A stretch of DNA of 64,000 nucleotides from Rhyacophila brunnea (GCA_022495005.1 JAGYXB010000968.1:434001-498000), one strand, 5' to 3'; positions 1 to 13,700 are shown, numbered from the stretch's first letter. The notes: generated by a model not told the origin, from the sequence alone. Made by a program: numbers and translations.

Positions 1-326
1 GTATATACTGGAATACCAGATGTAATTAATTCATTATACGTAATTGAAATATACCTACTATAACATCACCTCAGTTGTATGCCATGGTCAGTATTGTCAA
101 CCGCTGTTGACAAAAATATGTAAAATTGTGTCGTATTGGGAATTCAAGAGAATAGGCTAATTGACAGAATACGAAAAAATTAGATTAATTTTGTTCAAAA
201 ATACATAGAAACTAGCATATACTAACTAGCAAATATTGCTTCATAAGTTCATAATATAATAATAATAGGTACGAAGTATGCTATAGGTACATACCCATCG
301 TGTGCTACATGTACTTTATTGTGGAT

Positions 327-587
327 AATATCGTCACTATTCTGGCAGAAGACACTAATTCGAAAAATGACATATTGAGTTACCAAAATGTTCCTTATTT
401 CAAACTTTACCGTCTGGAAACCTTCTTAATAAATATACAGTCTTTATTTTAAAGTCATCATTTTTACGATTACTTAATAAACTCACATGCTAGACCATTT
501 CAAACATTTTAACAACTTCAAAGTCAAATTACTCAAAACTAGTATTCTCCAGTTAGTGTGTTCTGCCAGAACAGAGACGACGATATA
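327..587. repeat. MITE-like inverted-repeat element
   Basis: The two ends are inverted copies. The left end (from about 327) reads ATATCGTC, then TTCTGGCAGAA and ACACTAA. The right end (to about 587) is the reverse complement with a few mismatches. There is no ORF. Length (about 260 bp) and structure fit a non-autonomous DNA transposon; no clear target-site duplication was found. Confidence 0.45.
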
Positions 588-1154
588 AATAATATAATAC
601 AACATGCAACAGGCTATCATCTATATACTAATCATATTCTTGTCATTTTATGAGAAATTTCAAGATGTTTGCGGTGTCACAAACGCTCGGTTTATCGCCA
701 TTACGCCAGATGCGTATTTTGCATTCCTATTAAATCCCTAATAAATGCTATTTTATTAGTTGTAGTAATTATAAAAGCAGGCGGTCAATAATATTGTTAA
801 ATGATTCTAATTAGTGTATAAAGATCAAAAGGAGTTTGTAAACAGAACAGAAATTAATAGTGGACGTTATACAATGCGTCAAGATATGGAAGTAGAGATG
901 AGCAGGGCACGTTACTCAAAGAACAGATCATCTGGGTTCTGGACAGATGACAGTAGGTAGTGGTAAAATAGTTACATTTTTTTGTCGTGACGTTTTGACG
1001 TTTCAGCGGATGAGCGGGGCGTGGGAAAATTATTCAAATCATAATTTTCACTTTTCATTATCATCACTTTTTGCCACCTGAAACGACGTCTCAAATTTAA
1101 TGAGTAAATGTAGCTACTCTACCCAAGATAATAATAATATTTAATTTGATTAAT

Positions 1155-1522
1155 GCGTCAATGACATTGAGCTACTATACGAGCTGCTTGTTGGCGAATT
1201 TACAATCTGCCTGTAAAGTCGCCCAGTGTCATCATCGAACAAGCTAACAAGCAGATTGTAAACAATCTACCGAGAAAAGTTGAAAGCCGGTCAACTGTAT
1301 ACGCTACACGCCGGTGTGTGGGCCTACTGCGTTTGCGCAGTAGAGCGTAGTAGCGATCTCCCGGAAAAAAACGAACTACGTTCTGTCAAAATAGTCGCTA
1401 GCTTGTTGGTTTCTCAGCGAATGGAAAGTTTTGTGTGTCATCATCACAATCGCAGTAGCTGAATCGCCTGCTTTTAAATTCGCCAACAAACAGCTTGTAA
1501 AGTAGCTCAATGTCATTGACGC
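1155..1522. repeat. MITE with 47-bp terminal inverted repeats
   Basis: The termini begin GCGTCAATGACATTGAGCTA and the right end is the same sequence inverted, matching over about 47 bp with few differences. The interior (about 1325-1344) holds a small perfect hairpin, CTACTGCG / CGCAGTAG. It also holds a core of about 60 bp that resembles, in reverse orientation, the middle of another element near 40655-40715. No transposase is present. The superfamily is unassigned. Confidence 0.6.
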
Positions 1523-1639
1523 TTTACCGATTTTTTTATTACATTTTAACTCTCCCCTGTATAAAAAGGTGAAATATCTGATACGGGGTGTCAATGTTAG
1601 ACCGTCGATATATTAAAATACCTGTCAAATTTAATGGAA

Positions 1640-1735
1640 GTACGTCGCAATAAAAGAAGCACCGAATCAGAGTGGTAATAGCAAGGAGATACCTTCATCC
1701 AGCATTGGAATTAGAGTGGCTAAAGTGATGAAAAT
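1640..1735 (+). repeat. Possible 3' end of a degenerate RTE-like retroelement
   Basis: The phrase TTCATCCAGCATTGG and its surroundings resemble the conserved 3' end of the RTE-like fragment near 44045 (TTCATCCAGCAGTG). The match is short and no frame is open, so this is tentative. Confidence 0.25.
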
Positions 1736-2204
1736 AAATTAGTTTTGTAATCTGAGGATCCCATTTGATTTGGTGAGCTTAACTTCAACGGATTCAACAT
1801 GGTGGATTCCTACGTCGTCCTCTATAATTTTGAATGTCGAGTTTATAGCCAATTACCTAAGTTACACCAGCGATATTTTTTCTTTTTATCCATTCTTATA
1901 ATAATAAACGCAGTAACTATAAAATAATGGTAAACACCGTCGTCATTGTTCATCTGCATATGAACATAAATGGGCCAAGATTTGATCCTTGGGGAACACC
2001 TGGATAAGTCTGAAAGACGTCAGATACACGCCCCGCATACTCCACACATTGACAACGATGCGAAAAGTAAGATTTGAAAAAGTGATAAAATTTATAGATC
2101 CACCTACTGCACATATTTTGTTAATGAGAAATGATCTACCCGGTCTATATCTGTATAAATTAACCCATAATAAATTATGCCCCAGTTATATTATAATAAT
2201 GATC

Positions 2205-2420
2205 CCAGGATGGCTGAGCGGTTAGATAATAAATTAATGTGTGGTATCATATCCGCTTATAATTTCGTAGATCCCAGGTTCGAATCCTGGGTATGACAAA
2301 TACCTACACATATTGTTTTTCAATGTTTGTTTGGAGTCAGAGTATGGACCTAATAGGTTGAGCAAGTCGCTAATATCCATTTCTCGTAAATGGAAAAACT
2401 CCGTGGAGGCCCATATTATG
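2205..2420 (+). repeat. tRNA-derived SINE, copy 1
   Basis: It starts with a tRNA-like head. An A-box-like TGGCTGAGCGGTTA lies at about 2213 and a B-box GGTTCGAATCC at about 2277, but the spacing and stems are too irregular for a working tRNA. The body that follows (TTGTTTTTCAATGTTTGTTT, then AGGTTGAGC and CCATTTCTCGTAAA) recurs at 48868-48990 and, inverted, at 34912-35030. Three related copies with a shared head and body define a dispersed SINE family. Confidence 0.6.
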
Positions 2421-3360
2421 ATCTTATTATATTCACCTATACTTTCTCAATCATTTGATGTATTTTACATTAATATAATATCTTATTTCATACATAGAGC
2501 CCCTCTATGCGTGATATACATGGCATAGAAATATTTGTCATGGTCAAAGAAAAGAAAAAAAGAATTATAATATTATGATTACCGTAAACAAAATAAAAAA
2601 TGTCACCATGATCTTTTTGTTTAAAATAATATACTTTTTAATAAATTCTCACATAGGTAGCAACGTTAATCTACTAATGCTATAATATACATAATTATCT
2701 GTATTGCCAAAAAAGGCTTTTGACATATATTACTGCTAAACCTAAATGGATATTAGCGTTAGAAAATGTCTTACCTGAATCGAACCTGACAAAAAAACAT
2801 CGAAACGTCAATAGCTACTAAATGTCGGAATTCAATTTTGTTTGTCAAATCAAGGGTTTTCGTTATGCCTCAGCGGTCCAATTTTCCCCCGTGTTCCCCT
2901 ATGTCTTTTTGTTATATTTTCGCCATATCTGGTGACAGTTTTTTTTTTCGAAATAGACACCTCAATTATTTTCTGCTGTTCCGTGAATTTTAGTACCGCA
3001 ATTTTCAGTCCATACTACAAATTGCGACCTCGTCTAGTCGAGTGGACAATGAATCAATGGATGAGTGGACTGCGGAAGACGTTGCTTTTGCACCTCTTCT
3101 TAAAAAGCTCTGACGTAACCACTACCGTTCAGTTTATCCTGCTCCGTAGATACATACTCGCACAGCAATGTATCTAAACGGATCCGAGAGTGTGAGTGTC
3201 ATAATTGAAAGACGTCACGTCATAAAAATGAATTTAAACGCATCGATGTCCTGTTATTTTTACGCTGTTTTATAATAAATTGTGTATCTTTGAGATATGG
3301 TTAAATTAGAGTGATACTTAATAGTCGTTTTATCTTATAAACACCTTATATATATTAGAT

Positions 3361-3420
3361 ATGGATTGGCGAACCTATGGCACGCGTGCCAGAGGTGGCA
3401 CGTACGAAAATTTAGCCGGT
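3361..3420. repeat. hAT-like terminus fragment
   Basis: The sequence GGCGAACCTATGGCACGCG, followed by an inverted GTGCC/GGCAC pair, looks like the terminal hairpin of hAT-type non-autonomous elements. No matching right end or 8-bp duplication was found, so it is probably a fragment. Confidence 0.3.
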
Positions 3421-3961
3421 AAGTGAACGGTTTAGGTACAAATTCATTTTTTACGCATACTATTTCCGGACTCTTCATTTATATTTCATCTTCTCGTATA
3501 CCCAAATATTTTTAAGCTGGCAGCCAACAATACTGTTATCATTTTAGTTTATGTATACATCAGTACATGTGTAGGTATTTTGTATTCTAGGACAATTTTA
3601 TGCAGAACCTCGTCAGTAAAACGGTATTATGAGACAAACCATAAATCGCCCATTGTAAAAATCAAGGACAAATAAAAAAATGATTTGTAATTAAAAATAA
3701 AAATATTTAATCAACAAACCTAATTAAATTTACCGACAGTTATTCAAATATAACAGCTACTTGTTATTTTGCCTCAAACATAATAATTAATTGCTAAAAA
3801 TATAAAACCAGTCAGTGATGGGGTTTATATGACAGAAGCGTAATTAAAATACTCCCTCGATCTATTTGAAAACAAGGAAAAAAATATTCAAAGAATAAAA
3901 GATATGCCATCTGCTAGAAACACGGTGAATGATTGAATCTCAAGAACTCAATTGTGTAGAT

Positions 3962-4865
3962 CAGGGGGGGGCAAACTGCGGCCCGTGGGCCGCATGTGGC
4001 CCGCTGGGTATTTTTTCGTGGCCCGCCATCATTAATTGTACTTAAAAAATATTGACAATAGATTAAAATTTGAAGAATTGGTTATTTCGTAAATGTAGTA
4101 TCTCAGTACGTCTTCCTTGCGCCTCGTCTCACACTATGTAACCACTATTTTCTACATTGAAGATCGTGACACATTTTAATACTTTTAACTCCGCGTTGCG
4201 AGGAAAAAAAATATATGCCCATGATATGGTAAAAAGTTTGAATAGATTCAAAAGTTATTCATTCGACAAATATCGAATAACGACGTGGACCACTTTCCAA
4301 CTTTGAAGTTGCTGAATATATCAGAATATAAATTTGAAGTAATGGTAAAATTATTAAAGCTCTGAATGACGATTTTTCACAAAGATTTGGTGACTTCCGA
4401 AAAATTGAGACAAGCTTAGCAATATTACGCAATCCATTTTCAATAGATATTGATAGTGTACCGACAGAGCTACAACTTGAGTTTATTGATCTGCAGTGTG
4501 ACACTGATTTATTGCATCGTCGTGAAGAAATCTCCAAATTTTACAATGCCCTTAATTCAGACAATTTCGACCAACTTAAAGATTATGAAAGAAAAATGTT
4601 CGTTATTTTTGGATCAACCTATATAATATGTGAACAAACATTTTCGATCATGAACCTCAATAAAAATTCTTTACGATCAAATATCTCCGATGCCCATTTA
4701 CAAGCAGTTTTGAGAATATCAACTACAAAATTAACACCTAAATTTACAAAAATGTTTATTTTTCGTGATAATAGTGTATATCTAAAAATGGTATTTTACT
4801 TGCGGCCCGCCGCTCATTTTGAATTCTTGAATTTGGCCCTCCATCCAAAAAGTTGCCCCCCCCTG
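3962..4865 (+). mobile_element. hAT element with perfect 8-bp TSD and transposase C-terminal remnant
   Basis: The element starts CAGGGGGGGGCAAACTGCGG and ends with the inverted GTTGCCCCCCCCTG. It is flanked on both sides by the identical 8-mer GTGTAGAT (3954-3961 and 4866-4873), the hallmark of hAT insertion. The internal + frame around 4360-4790 encodes residues typical of the C-terminal dimerisation region of GTF2IRD2-like hAT transposases (LKDYERKMF, then SIMNLNKNSLRSNISDAHL). The catalytic N-terminal part is missing, so it is a deletion derivative. A related copy lies inverted at 44476-45173. Confidence 0.85.
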
Positions 4866-5481
4866 GTGTAGATGGTACCTACTACTAATTTATTAGTATT
4901 TCTTACTAATTTTAACAAAGAGGAAATTCTTACTAATTTTAACAAAATTGGAAATAGCTGTAATGGTCAGCCGTCATAGTATCATTTTAATAGGTTATTG
5001 AAAAAATAAAGTACTTAATAGGTTTTTATTTATTTTTGTTGCCAAACAAACAATTAATAACAAATGTAAATAGTGACAAGAATTTATTTATTGCCACGCT
5101 TCATCTGCGATGTTCATTTACGACATTTTCACTCTCGGGTCTAGATATAGTCCGTCTGGTGATTTCAATTGGCAATAATTCGCGCAGCGATTCCACTCTT
5201 TATTAGACACAATGTCATATTTTGTTGTCATTACTTGCGTAGTGCGTACATCTTTTAGATTCCTTCGACAATGTCGTGTTATTTTATTATGTTCACTTTG
5301 TCATCGGCAACTACCTAGGTACCGACATTATTTCAATTTAACATATCCTGTCCGTAGGTAACCCGAAAGGTAAAATGGGTTGTAATAAAAATGTGTTTTT
5401 ACAGTTGAGGTAAGTATATAATAGTATATTATATTTATATTATATATATATTATATTATTATATTTTGAAAAAAATACAAC

Positions 5482-5560
5482 GCACGATGGAACTTGAACC
5501 TGTGACCACAGGATTCGCGTTAATGTGCTTTTCCAATTAAACTACGGACATCCTACTTAA
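5482..5560 (-). repeat. Degenerate tRNA-like sequence
   Basis: On the minus strand an A-box-like TAGTTTAATTGGAAAAGCAC is followed about 30 bp later by a B-box-like GGTTCAAGTTCC. The anticodon and T stems do not pair properly, so it is read as a decayed tRNA or the head of a SINE, not a functional tRNA gene. Confidence 0.4.
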
Positions 5561-7789
5561 TTACGACGAATTTAACCAGTAGATTTTAGCATGAAATGCT
5601 TACCAAATTGCGTTAATAATGTTGGCTATCGCTTTTTGTGTATTAAATCAGGGTGGTTATCAATTAAATGCCTTAATTACTAACCGACGTCCGGATCGCT
5701 CCAATTTTTTAGTTATAACGTATTTGAACTTGCTAATAAATAATAAACTATTTATTTTATTAAATTAAATTATTATTCGTTCAATAAAAGAAATGGTTTA
5801 TTATAATATATTTTACTTATTGTAAAGGGCGTCGAATGGAAGAGAGTACCTACGTTAGAGCCGCGTTTCCCAAATAATATTCCTCAGATCACCAGGATTT
5901 CGCGTAGTAAAATTAAAGGTGTTTTTAGTATTTTAAAATAAATCCATTTAAATTATTGAGTTGACAGCACTCGTCATAATATTATTATGAGGCATTCATC
6001 GATCGCGATCCCCTTTCATGGTAGCCAAGTAATGTGTGATATCCTCACCATATTGGATAAGTGCTTTACACTAGGATACCATAGTTTTTCTACGCGTACA
6101 AAACTGTATGAACCTATTTAAATTAGAGGACAGGGCGGCTATCTGTGATTCGCATGGGGGCAGTCAAGTCCCTTGCAGTTGACCTATACCCCTCCCCTAT
6201 CCATTGGGATAATTCTGTTGATAATAACTCATTATACTTAATTAAAATTAAACTAATTGGAATTCATTCTAAAGTAGGTACTCAATTATTTGCTATAATT
6301 ATTAGTTAATATTTTCTATTGAAACACTGCAAACTAATTGTCCTAATTAATATTGCCTATCAATCTAAAGTTCTAAGTTTATTTATATTTACATATATGA
6401 AGGCTATCAGTTATAGTTGGTTAACATTTTTCGGGTCAATGAGTAGATATTGCGTTTGCGAATATAAAAAACTTACTATAGATAATTTGTTATTTATACT
6501 TATGGAAGTATTTTTAATTTGGAGAAGTCTCGAACTCCAATTATTAAAGGTCGGAAGCCATCTACTCCCAGACCTACAATCTCAGGACATTGAACAGTGA
6601 ATGAGTCGAGGCGCGAATGAATGGTAAATAATATATTTACAATAAAATTATCATAGAGTTCGCAATTCACTGTGATAGTAGAGTAGAAGATAATAAATAG
6701 TACCTACCCATATAAATATTGAACCGTGACCTAGATTATCATTTACCTCCACCCAACAGGCAGCTTTTACGATGTCCCGTATGGATATGCAGGATATGCA
6801 CTGCTTATGGTCGCAGATTATAAGGCGTGGAAAATTGAGAAAATAATGCAAATAAGTATTTACTTTTTTTTTTACTGTAAGTGAGAAAGCCCGCGGGAGA
6901 AGGAGTGGCGAGGTGTGGAATTCGCGACGGGCTTCTTACGAGGAATTGCTCAATACACGCAAAAATCAGACGCTCTCGCAGTGCCTATGTTAGTATCGAA
7001 GTAGTGAAATATTTTCATGTCATTATCTATCAATAGGACCTATAACAAAAATGATTAGCATGTGGCCTGAGTGGTGACGTCCTCGTATCAAACGTCTAGC
7101 GGCGTAAACTAAGACTTATTGAATTAGAATACATTGTAATTTCGTTGAGTGGTCGTGCCGCTCTAAAAACTGCCGCCGTTGCCCCGCCCCTTCCTGTGGA
7201 CTTAGCGCCCGAGAAGTGTATTTTATGGATTTGTTTCGCCTACGTTGTTCATTCAAGCGTGTGAATTCTAAAAGCCAGTGGAAATGGGACAGGATTTTAA
7301 ACCGTAAATTGTAGGTAGGTAGGTACTGACGCAAATAATAACAATAATCTATTAAACCATATTAATTATAATGAATGAATTTATAGCAAAATTACGGCAA
7401 AATGGAAGTGGGCGGTTGTTTACGTCAGTTAAAACTGATTCGCATATCTAAACTCGTCTCGAATACAACACGTCGAATACCTATAACTGCGTCGAATGCG
7501 ACATTTTAGTTTGCAAAAAAAAAACAGTTGATGTCGCAAGAAAGAAATTTCACCCGACATGGGGCGCAGATATAATACCAAAATGTTGCACTTCGTTATT
7601 CAGTTTGGTTAGCCGCGTTACGTCACAGTCCCGGCGTGACATGCGCACGGAAGAAAGATGCAACAATGCGCCCAGTTTTGATTTATGACGAGTTTCAATG
7701 TGCGACTGGGCTAAGGGTGGCACTTTGACTACGTACATGACTGGTTACGAAAGTACCTACTAAACATTGCACTTATTATAATTTCACAG

Positions 7790-10700
7790 GATGATCATCT
7801 GCATGGTTAAAGCGACGTATCTCCTGTGGACATACGACAGAGGAAACGTCACCGTTGCCAAGAATTTTTCGAAGCTCACCGATAAGCATCCTGAAAAGGT
7901 GGCTTTCTTCACCGATGAGAGACCGTGGACTTACGTACAGGTTTGTGTTTCATTCTTTTATCTTTTAGACTCGGTTCTATGGCCCCCACAAGGGGGGGGG
8001 GGCTGACAGGGCTCTAGCCTAGGGGCCCGGCGTAGCGGGTCGACCAGATAAATGAGATAAATACACATCTTAAATTTGCTCTAATAGTGAAAAAAACGCC
8101 TGTGGCGCTATTTTTTTTATTATTATTTATTAAGGAAACAAACAGGTACATATTGATTACAAAAATTTAAAATATAATAATGAAAAGTTATTGCAACTAG
8201 CAAAGTTTCCTTATATAGGTACATTATAATATAGTTAAGCCTAACAAGATAGAGAGTAAGAATAACATAAATATAAAGAAATTATAAGTATAAGAAAATT
8301 ACATGAGAAAAATGAGGAACAATAATGAATAATTAAATTATATACAAAAAAGAAACATATAAATATATATATATCTATTTATAAAAAAATTTGGAGATAG
8401 CGCGTTTAAATGAAACAGGTGAATTATTAAAAGGATCAACGGTGGAGAAATACATATTATAATTTAATTTCGGAGTTATTACCATTTAAAAATATATGGT
8501 TGTTGTGTGTTGATAGAGCGAAGCCACAGCGATCTCGCGACGCATGTGTGGCTTCGCTCATACTCGACAACTCCATAATTCGATGTGTTAAAAAATCGCT
8601 AAAAATACACTGAATTTTATTTGACGTCGAACACCGTTTGGAAAACGTCACCGTAGAGCTTCAGACTGCTTTTAACCTTAGCGATAGGTAAGGGAGCCCG
8701 CCAAAAATTCTGGCCTGGGGGCCCGCTTCAGGATATGGGGGCCATGCTCGGTTCACATACGCATTGCAGGTGGTCGCATAAACGCGCAATTTTGTAGCAT
8801 TCCGCGACAAATTGCGAGGAATCTAATAATGTCGTTACATTATTACTTTGAATCGTTTCATGCATAATCATTAATCAATCACACCGAGTATTGAAAGGAA
8901 AACGACAATGAGTCTACCTTTGTCAAAATAAGAAGAAAAAAATACTTAACTTTAAATCGAAATGGAATACCTATCTTATTCGCCGTTAAAACAAATACTA
9001 CTCAAGAAAAGTTAATTCGGCGCTAAATAATATTTGGGCAAGAAATGCTAAAAAGTCACGAATTTGGTCGGCAGAAAATTTGGACTGATGAGTTAAAAAT
9101 ATATTTCTTGAAAATAATCGACAAATTAATATGTACTTAAACCAATCTCGGATTTTCGAGTTCGAGTCAATAATCGTGAATTATGATTTGATGAAAAAAT
9201 CGAGAAATCGCAATCTCTAAAAATAATGGATTCCCAATGAAATCTGAATTTTGACACACTGTGTGATGTTATAAGGATGTGAAAACAAAAGACGGAGACA
9301 CTTTCTCTGGTGTGCTGATTAACCAGACGGCAAGAGCAAACAAAAAGGATGAAGTGTGGTAAATACAAAAAACGAAGACACGCAATAAAAAAAACATTAT
9401 ATTTTCAAAGTAGGTATAGTAGGTGCGGCGTTCACCAATCCGGCACGTCCAATAGTCTGGCATTTTGCAACTCAGCTCTCCTCCTCTATAATCCGGCAGG
9501 TTTCACCTTAAACAGCCGGATTACAGAGCGGAGAGCCGTTCGCTCGGCAGTTCGGTGCCCGACCTTGACAGATTATTTATTATTTCCTATCGAAATCCAA
9601 TAATCCGACAATTCGGCATAGGTGAAAAAATATGGGTGCCGGATTACCGAGCGCCTACTGTACCTACCTGAAAGGTTGGCGCCAATAAAATAATTTAGGA
9701 ATCCGAAAAATCCGTAAACGCTGTAGGAAAAACATTTATGTCACTATGATGTCTCCTTTTTTCTCATCAGAACATACACAAAATGTAAAATAAGTGTTGT
9801 TCTTAGGATTCATGCACAGAACAGATTAATAAGACAAAAATACTTAAACCCGTCGCCAGAGACCAAGACTTTGACGACAGTTTTGGTTTATGACTTAATG
9901 AGAGGCAAGCCATTAAACGCAGGAAATACAAAGCCCTTGAATGTCCTCAAATATATGCGCGTTGCGTTTACGTAACAAACTACCTAATGATGAAGATTGG
10001 TAGAGACATAATTATTGAAAATAACAATATTCTTTAACACGTGTTTAACTTTATCACATACTTATCCACACTCGAGAATCATAACTTCTTACAACCTTAC
10101 CATGAACGCACTTCCTATTAGTTTGCTGTTCCCTGGTATCATGGAAATAGTCAAAATCTGATAAAATGCAAGTGTTTTGAACTCACGACTTCAAAGAGTT
10201 TAATTTTATTATTAGTATAGAAAATTCTATTTTTGTTTGATTTTTACATATTTGTCTTGAAATTAATGTTTCCAGTTGCCAACAGAACATTCTACACCAT
10301 CAACCTTTATAATAATATATTTCCACTTAGACCACGTCCAATAATATATTGTCATCCAATTACATCAAGACTTTCTCTAACAGATGTGGCGGCTGTCAAG
10401 AAAAGTGGCCTCCCAAGTACTAAGCCTCGGCATCAAGCGTGGTGAAGCAGTGGCTGTGTCAGGAGAAGGGGTCCGCCTGGTAGTGATGTGGCTGGCCCTC
10501 GCCATCATCGGTGCGCCTGCTGCCCTCCTACCCCCCAAAGCCCGCAGGACTGCTTTGCTGCACGCTTTAAAGGCCGCCAATGCCAAAGCGGTGCTTTATG
10601 AGGCTGCTATGAAAGAAGGTGAGAACTCGGTGTCTACTGATCAGACTTACTTATAACCATCTGTAAAAAGACACTGCAGATGCTGGACCGTAGACATAGC

Positions 10701-13700
10701 TTCCAAGGAATATGTTAATTTATTATAACTATTTTATGATTATTCTTCTTCTTCCGTCGTGTCCTTGCAAGAGGTATGCGTAGACTCTTCCCAACCATGC
10801 ATTGGATGGCTGTGTCATTTGTTTCAAACATATCATCTATGTTGCAGCTGGTTGCAACGAACGAACAGACCATCACACGTTCCGCAGTTTTCTCGGTGCC
10901 AGTCTCCAATTCTTCATATTGTTCTTGGTTCTGGTTACTTAGTCCGGTTCATATTTAATTTGTCATCAGGAGGTAGCTTCTGGTCGGATACTATTGAGAA
11001 GGCTGCGTAGTTGTGTCTCTTATACCACCTTGCCATTGTTTTGACCACCGGTAGCTTTGAAATATCCTTGGATAACCTTAGGAAGATTTTTCGATATTTT
11101 CGGTAAGATTGCGACATATAGTGTATGTATATAAATTCAATACTGAATAATATTCAGTATATTATACAGTGATGTCCCTAGACAAAATGCCACCCCTAGG
11201 CAGTGCCAAAATGCCAACACTTTTTTTATCCAGTAGTTTTTATCACCCTTTCTTGACTCCAATATCTAAGAAATGTGTTGTATGTAGACATTATTAACAA
11301 GATATATACCACGAAATCTAATTTAAATGCCAACTCTGCTTCAATAGACAATATTGCGAATCTACGGTTTCAGATACATACATTTAAAAATACACTTGAC
11401 AACTGCCAAAACTCGCGAGTGAGTGCAAACATACCTATTTGGATACATTTTAAATTAGATATACACGTGTCATTGCTGTTTGCCAAGAAAGTAACGTCCA
11501 AGGACAATGGAAGTAAACTAGACATCGCTAACCCGACTTTTATAGTGAATTAATACATTTTGTTTCCAACCAATAAGCTGAATTTTTAAATGGATATTTT
11601 TATATATACCTAGTGATTCTTTTCGATTTGCCCCCCCCCACCCCCCTTTGGGTAACTGCCGCCCCCAAGCGACGCCCAATATGGCCTACCCCCACGGGAT
11701 GTCACTGTGAATATATTATAGAAGATTTAGAATTGTTAGATTCTTATTATTAAAAATATGTACATTAACTTTGAAAAGTCTCACAAACATACCTGTATGA
11801 TCGGTCTACCATCTGAGGTAAATCTATCCCTGTATTTAAGATTTGTTTTTACATAACGGATGTAGGTACACCATGTTCAATATCATTGTTTAATTTTAAT
11901 TTTAACAATGACATTAATATGGACAAAGCTGCTGGAAAATAAAATGACACTCACTTTTTTGTCGGGTCTGCCGAATAGCATAATCTGTTCTAACGCCATT
12001 ACAATAAAGGTGATATTGCTATAATTCCCGATGCTTTTTGTCGGGTCTGCCGAATGGCATAATTCATATTTGAATATCAATATCATTCGCTCAAATGAAC
12101 ATTGACACAAGAAACACTGTTGTAACGCTATTACAATAAATGTGATATTGCTATAAATTCTCGATGTGTGATATCACATAATGGAATTTGTCACGTGATG
12201 TCTACCTATACATGTGAATGTCTTTATGCGCGAATTTACTTGCTGGCTACTGTACTGAGTGCGTTGTCAATTAATAATGTCATTGAATTTTAATAATAAA
12301 TTAAATATGTACTAATCCTATATATTATAATATGATTTTGTTCTTTTCCTTTGTGGAGTATCTAGAACTAGCTTGGCACCTGTTTAATCTTTGGTGATAT
12401 ATCTATATTGGATAAGAAATCCTCAGTGTAATAATTAAATGGCTTTGTTTTCTTGCAGCATTCGATGAAATTCAAAGCGATCCTCAAGTGACAGGAGTAT
12501 CATTCCACCTGTGCAACGTGAATGTGGATTCCATTCCCACGACTCGTGCACCGAATGTCATCTCTGTCAGTTTCGAGCCCGATGATGACACTGTCCCGTG
12601 CTTGGTTCTCGATGAAGAGCTGGAGAAAGGAACATTCCATGAACAATTGCTGTATATTTATACAAGTGGTACCACTGGACTGCCCAAGGCTGCTGTCATT
12701 ACAAACTCAAGGTATGGAAGAAATATGCTCATAATGAAATATGTTGGATCAGATTCCAGTTTTTTTTATATTAACTTCCATAATATCATCACGTCGGTGA
12801 TGAAGTGACATACTCCACCTATATTTAAGAATGGTTTTATGAAACCAAACAACTTGAAAAATACCAAAATCTATGAAAGTGAAGACATTGAAGTGATATT
12901 TTGACATTTATTTGTTGAGGATGATTACATGAGGATGAGTATATAGATGGAAGTTGTTTTATGAATCCTTAAAATAAGGTCTACAAAGCTCATTCGGCAT
13001 ACTTCCATGTATCTACTTTATAATTTTTGTATTGTAATTCTGCGTGTTTTGTGTTTTTTATACTATTTCTTTAATGCTATAATATCTTTCTTTTAAAATG
13101 TCATATTGTAAAGGTCTTGCATTAATAATTTGTAAAGTTCATATAATAGTATGTAAATCAATAAATTTGAATTTGTGTGATTTATGAATTGAATTGAAAA
13201 TTTCACCTTCAGTTCACCTTTCAGTTCACCAGTACTTACCCCCAAATTGATAATATATAATATTAAGTTGTCACTGATACAATAAGCATATAAACAACCC
13301 TCATCTACGACAGTGAAGTATTTATCATGTGTTGATACTTTAAACATATCTTAATCTTGATTTTACAATTTAACTTATTATGAAATTGTAATGATACCTA
13401 TTGATTCAATGACCAAAAAATTCTTGCAAGTTTAAAAACTTCTTATTTGATAGGTTTGTTTAGTTTTTAGTTAAGTAGGTATATGGTTTTTTTATATAAA
13501 TAATTTAAATTACGGTCAATAAATTATTTAATTACATGATGGCCAGATACTGTGATTTTACAGCAATTTTCTTATGTCAGTTTATTTGTAGTTGAGATAA
13601 TATATTTTTTAAATGACATAATATACCTTCAGAAATTATTTCTTTTTTAATCTTTTATTATAAGTTAAGTATGATTAAAGTCTTCATATTATTAAATATC

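Larger units (their letters stand above)
1..7789. other. Gene-poor 5' flank of the FATP exons, rich in mobile-element debris
   Basis: No convincing protein-coding exon is seen before 7790. The ORFs here are short, lack recognisable domains and have no consistent splice context. The identifiable content is two MITE-like inverted repeats, a tRNA-derived SINE, a hAT element, a hAT-like terminus near 3361 and a degenerate tRNA-like sequence, listed separately. About 5415-5465 is an AT-only microsatellite. About 7100-7740 is less AT-rich and holds a GC box (GCCCCGCCCC) near 7180, so it could be a promoter region for the downstream gene; that is inference. The first FATP exon(s) may lie here unrecognised or outside the window. 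Confidence 0.5.

Noticed and set aside
2842..3177. Plus ORF of 111 residues with hydrophobic stretches
   Set aside because: No family resemblance, no splice context, AT-rich chance frame; considered as a missing FATP first exon but it lacks the expected motifs.
5482..5560. Functional tRNA gene on the minus strand
   Set aside because: A and B boxes are present, but the anticodon and T stems do not pair; listed only as tRNA-like.
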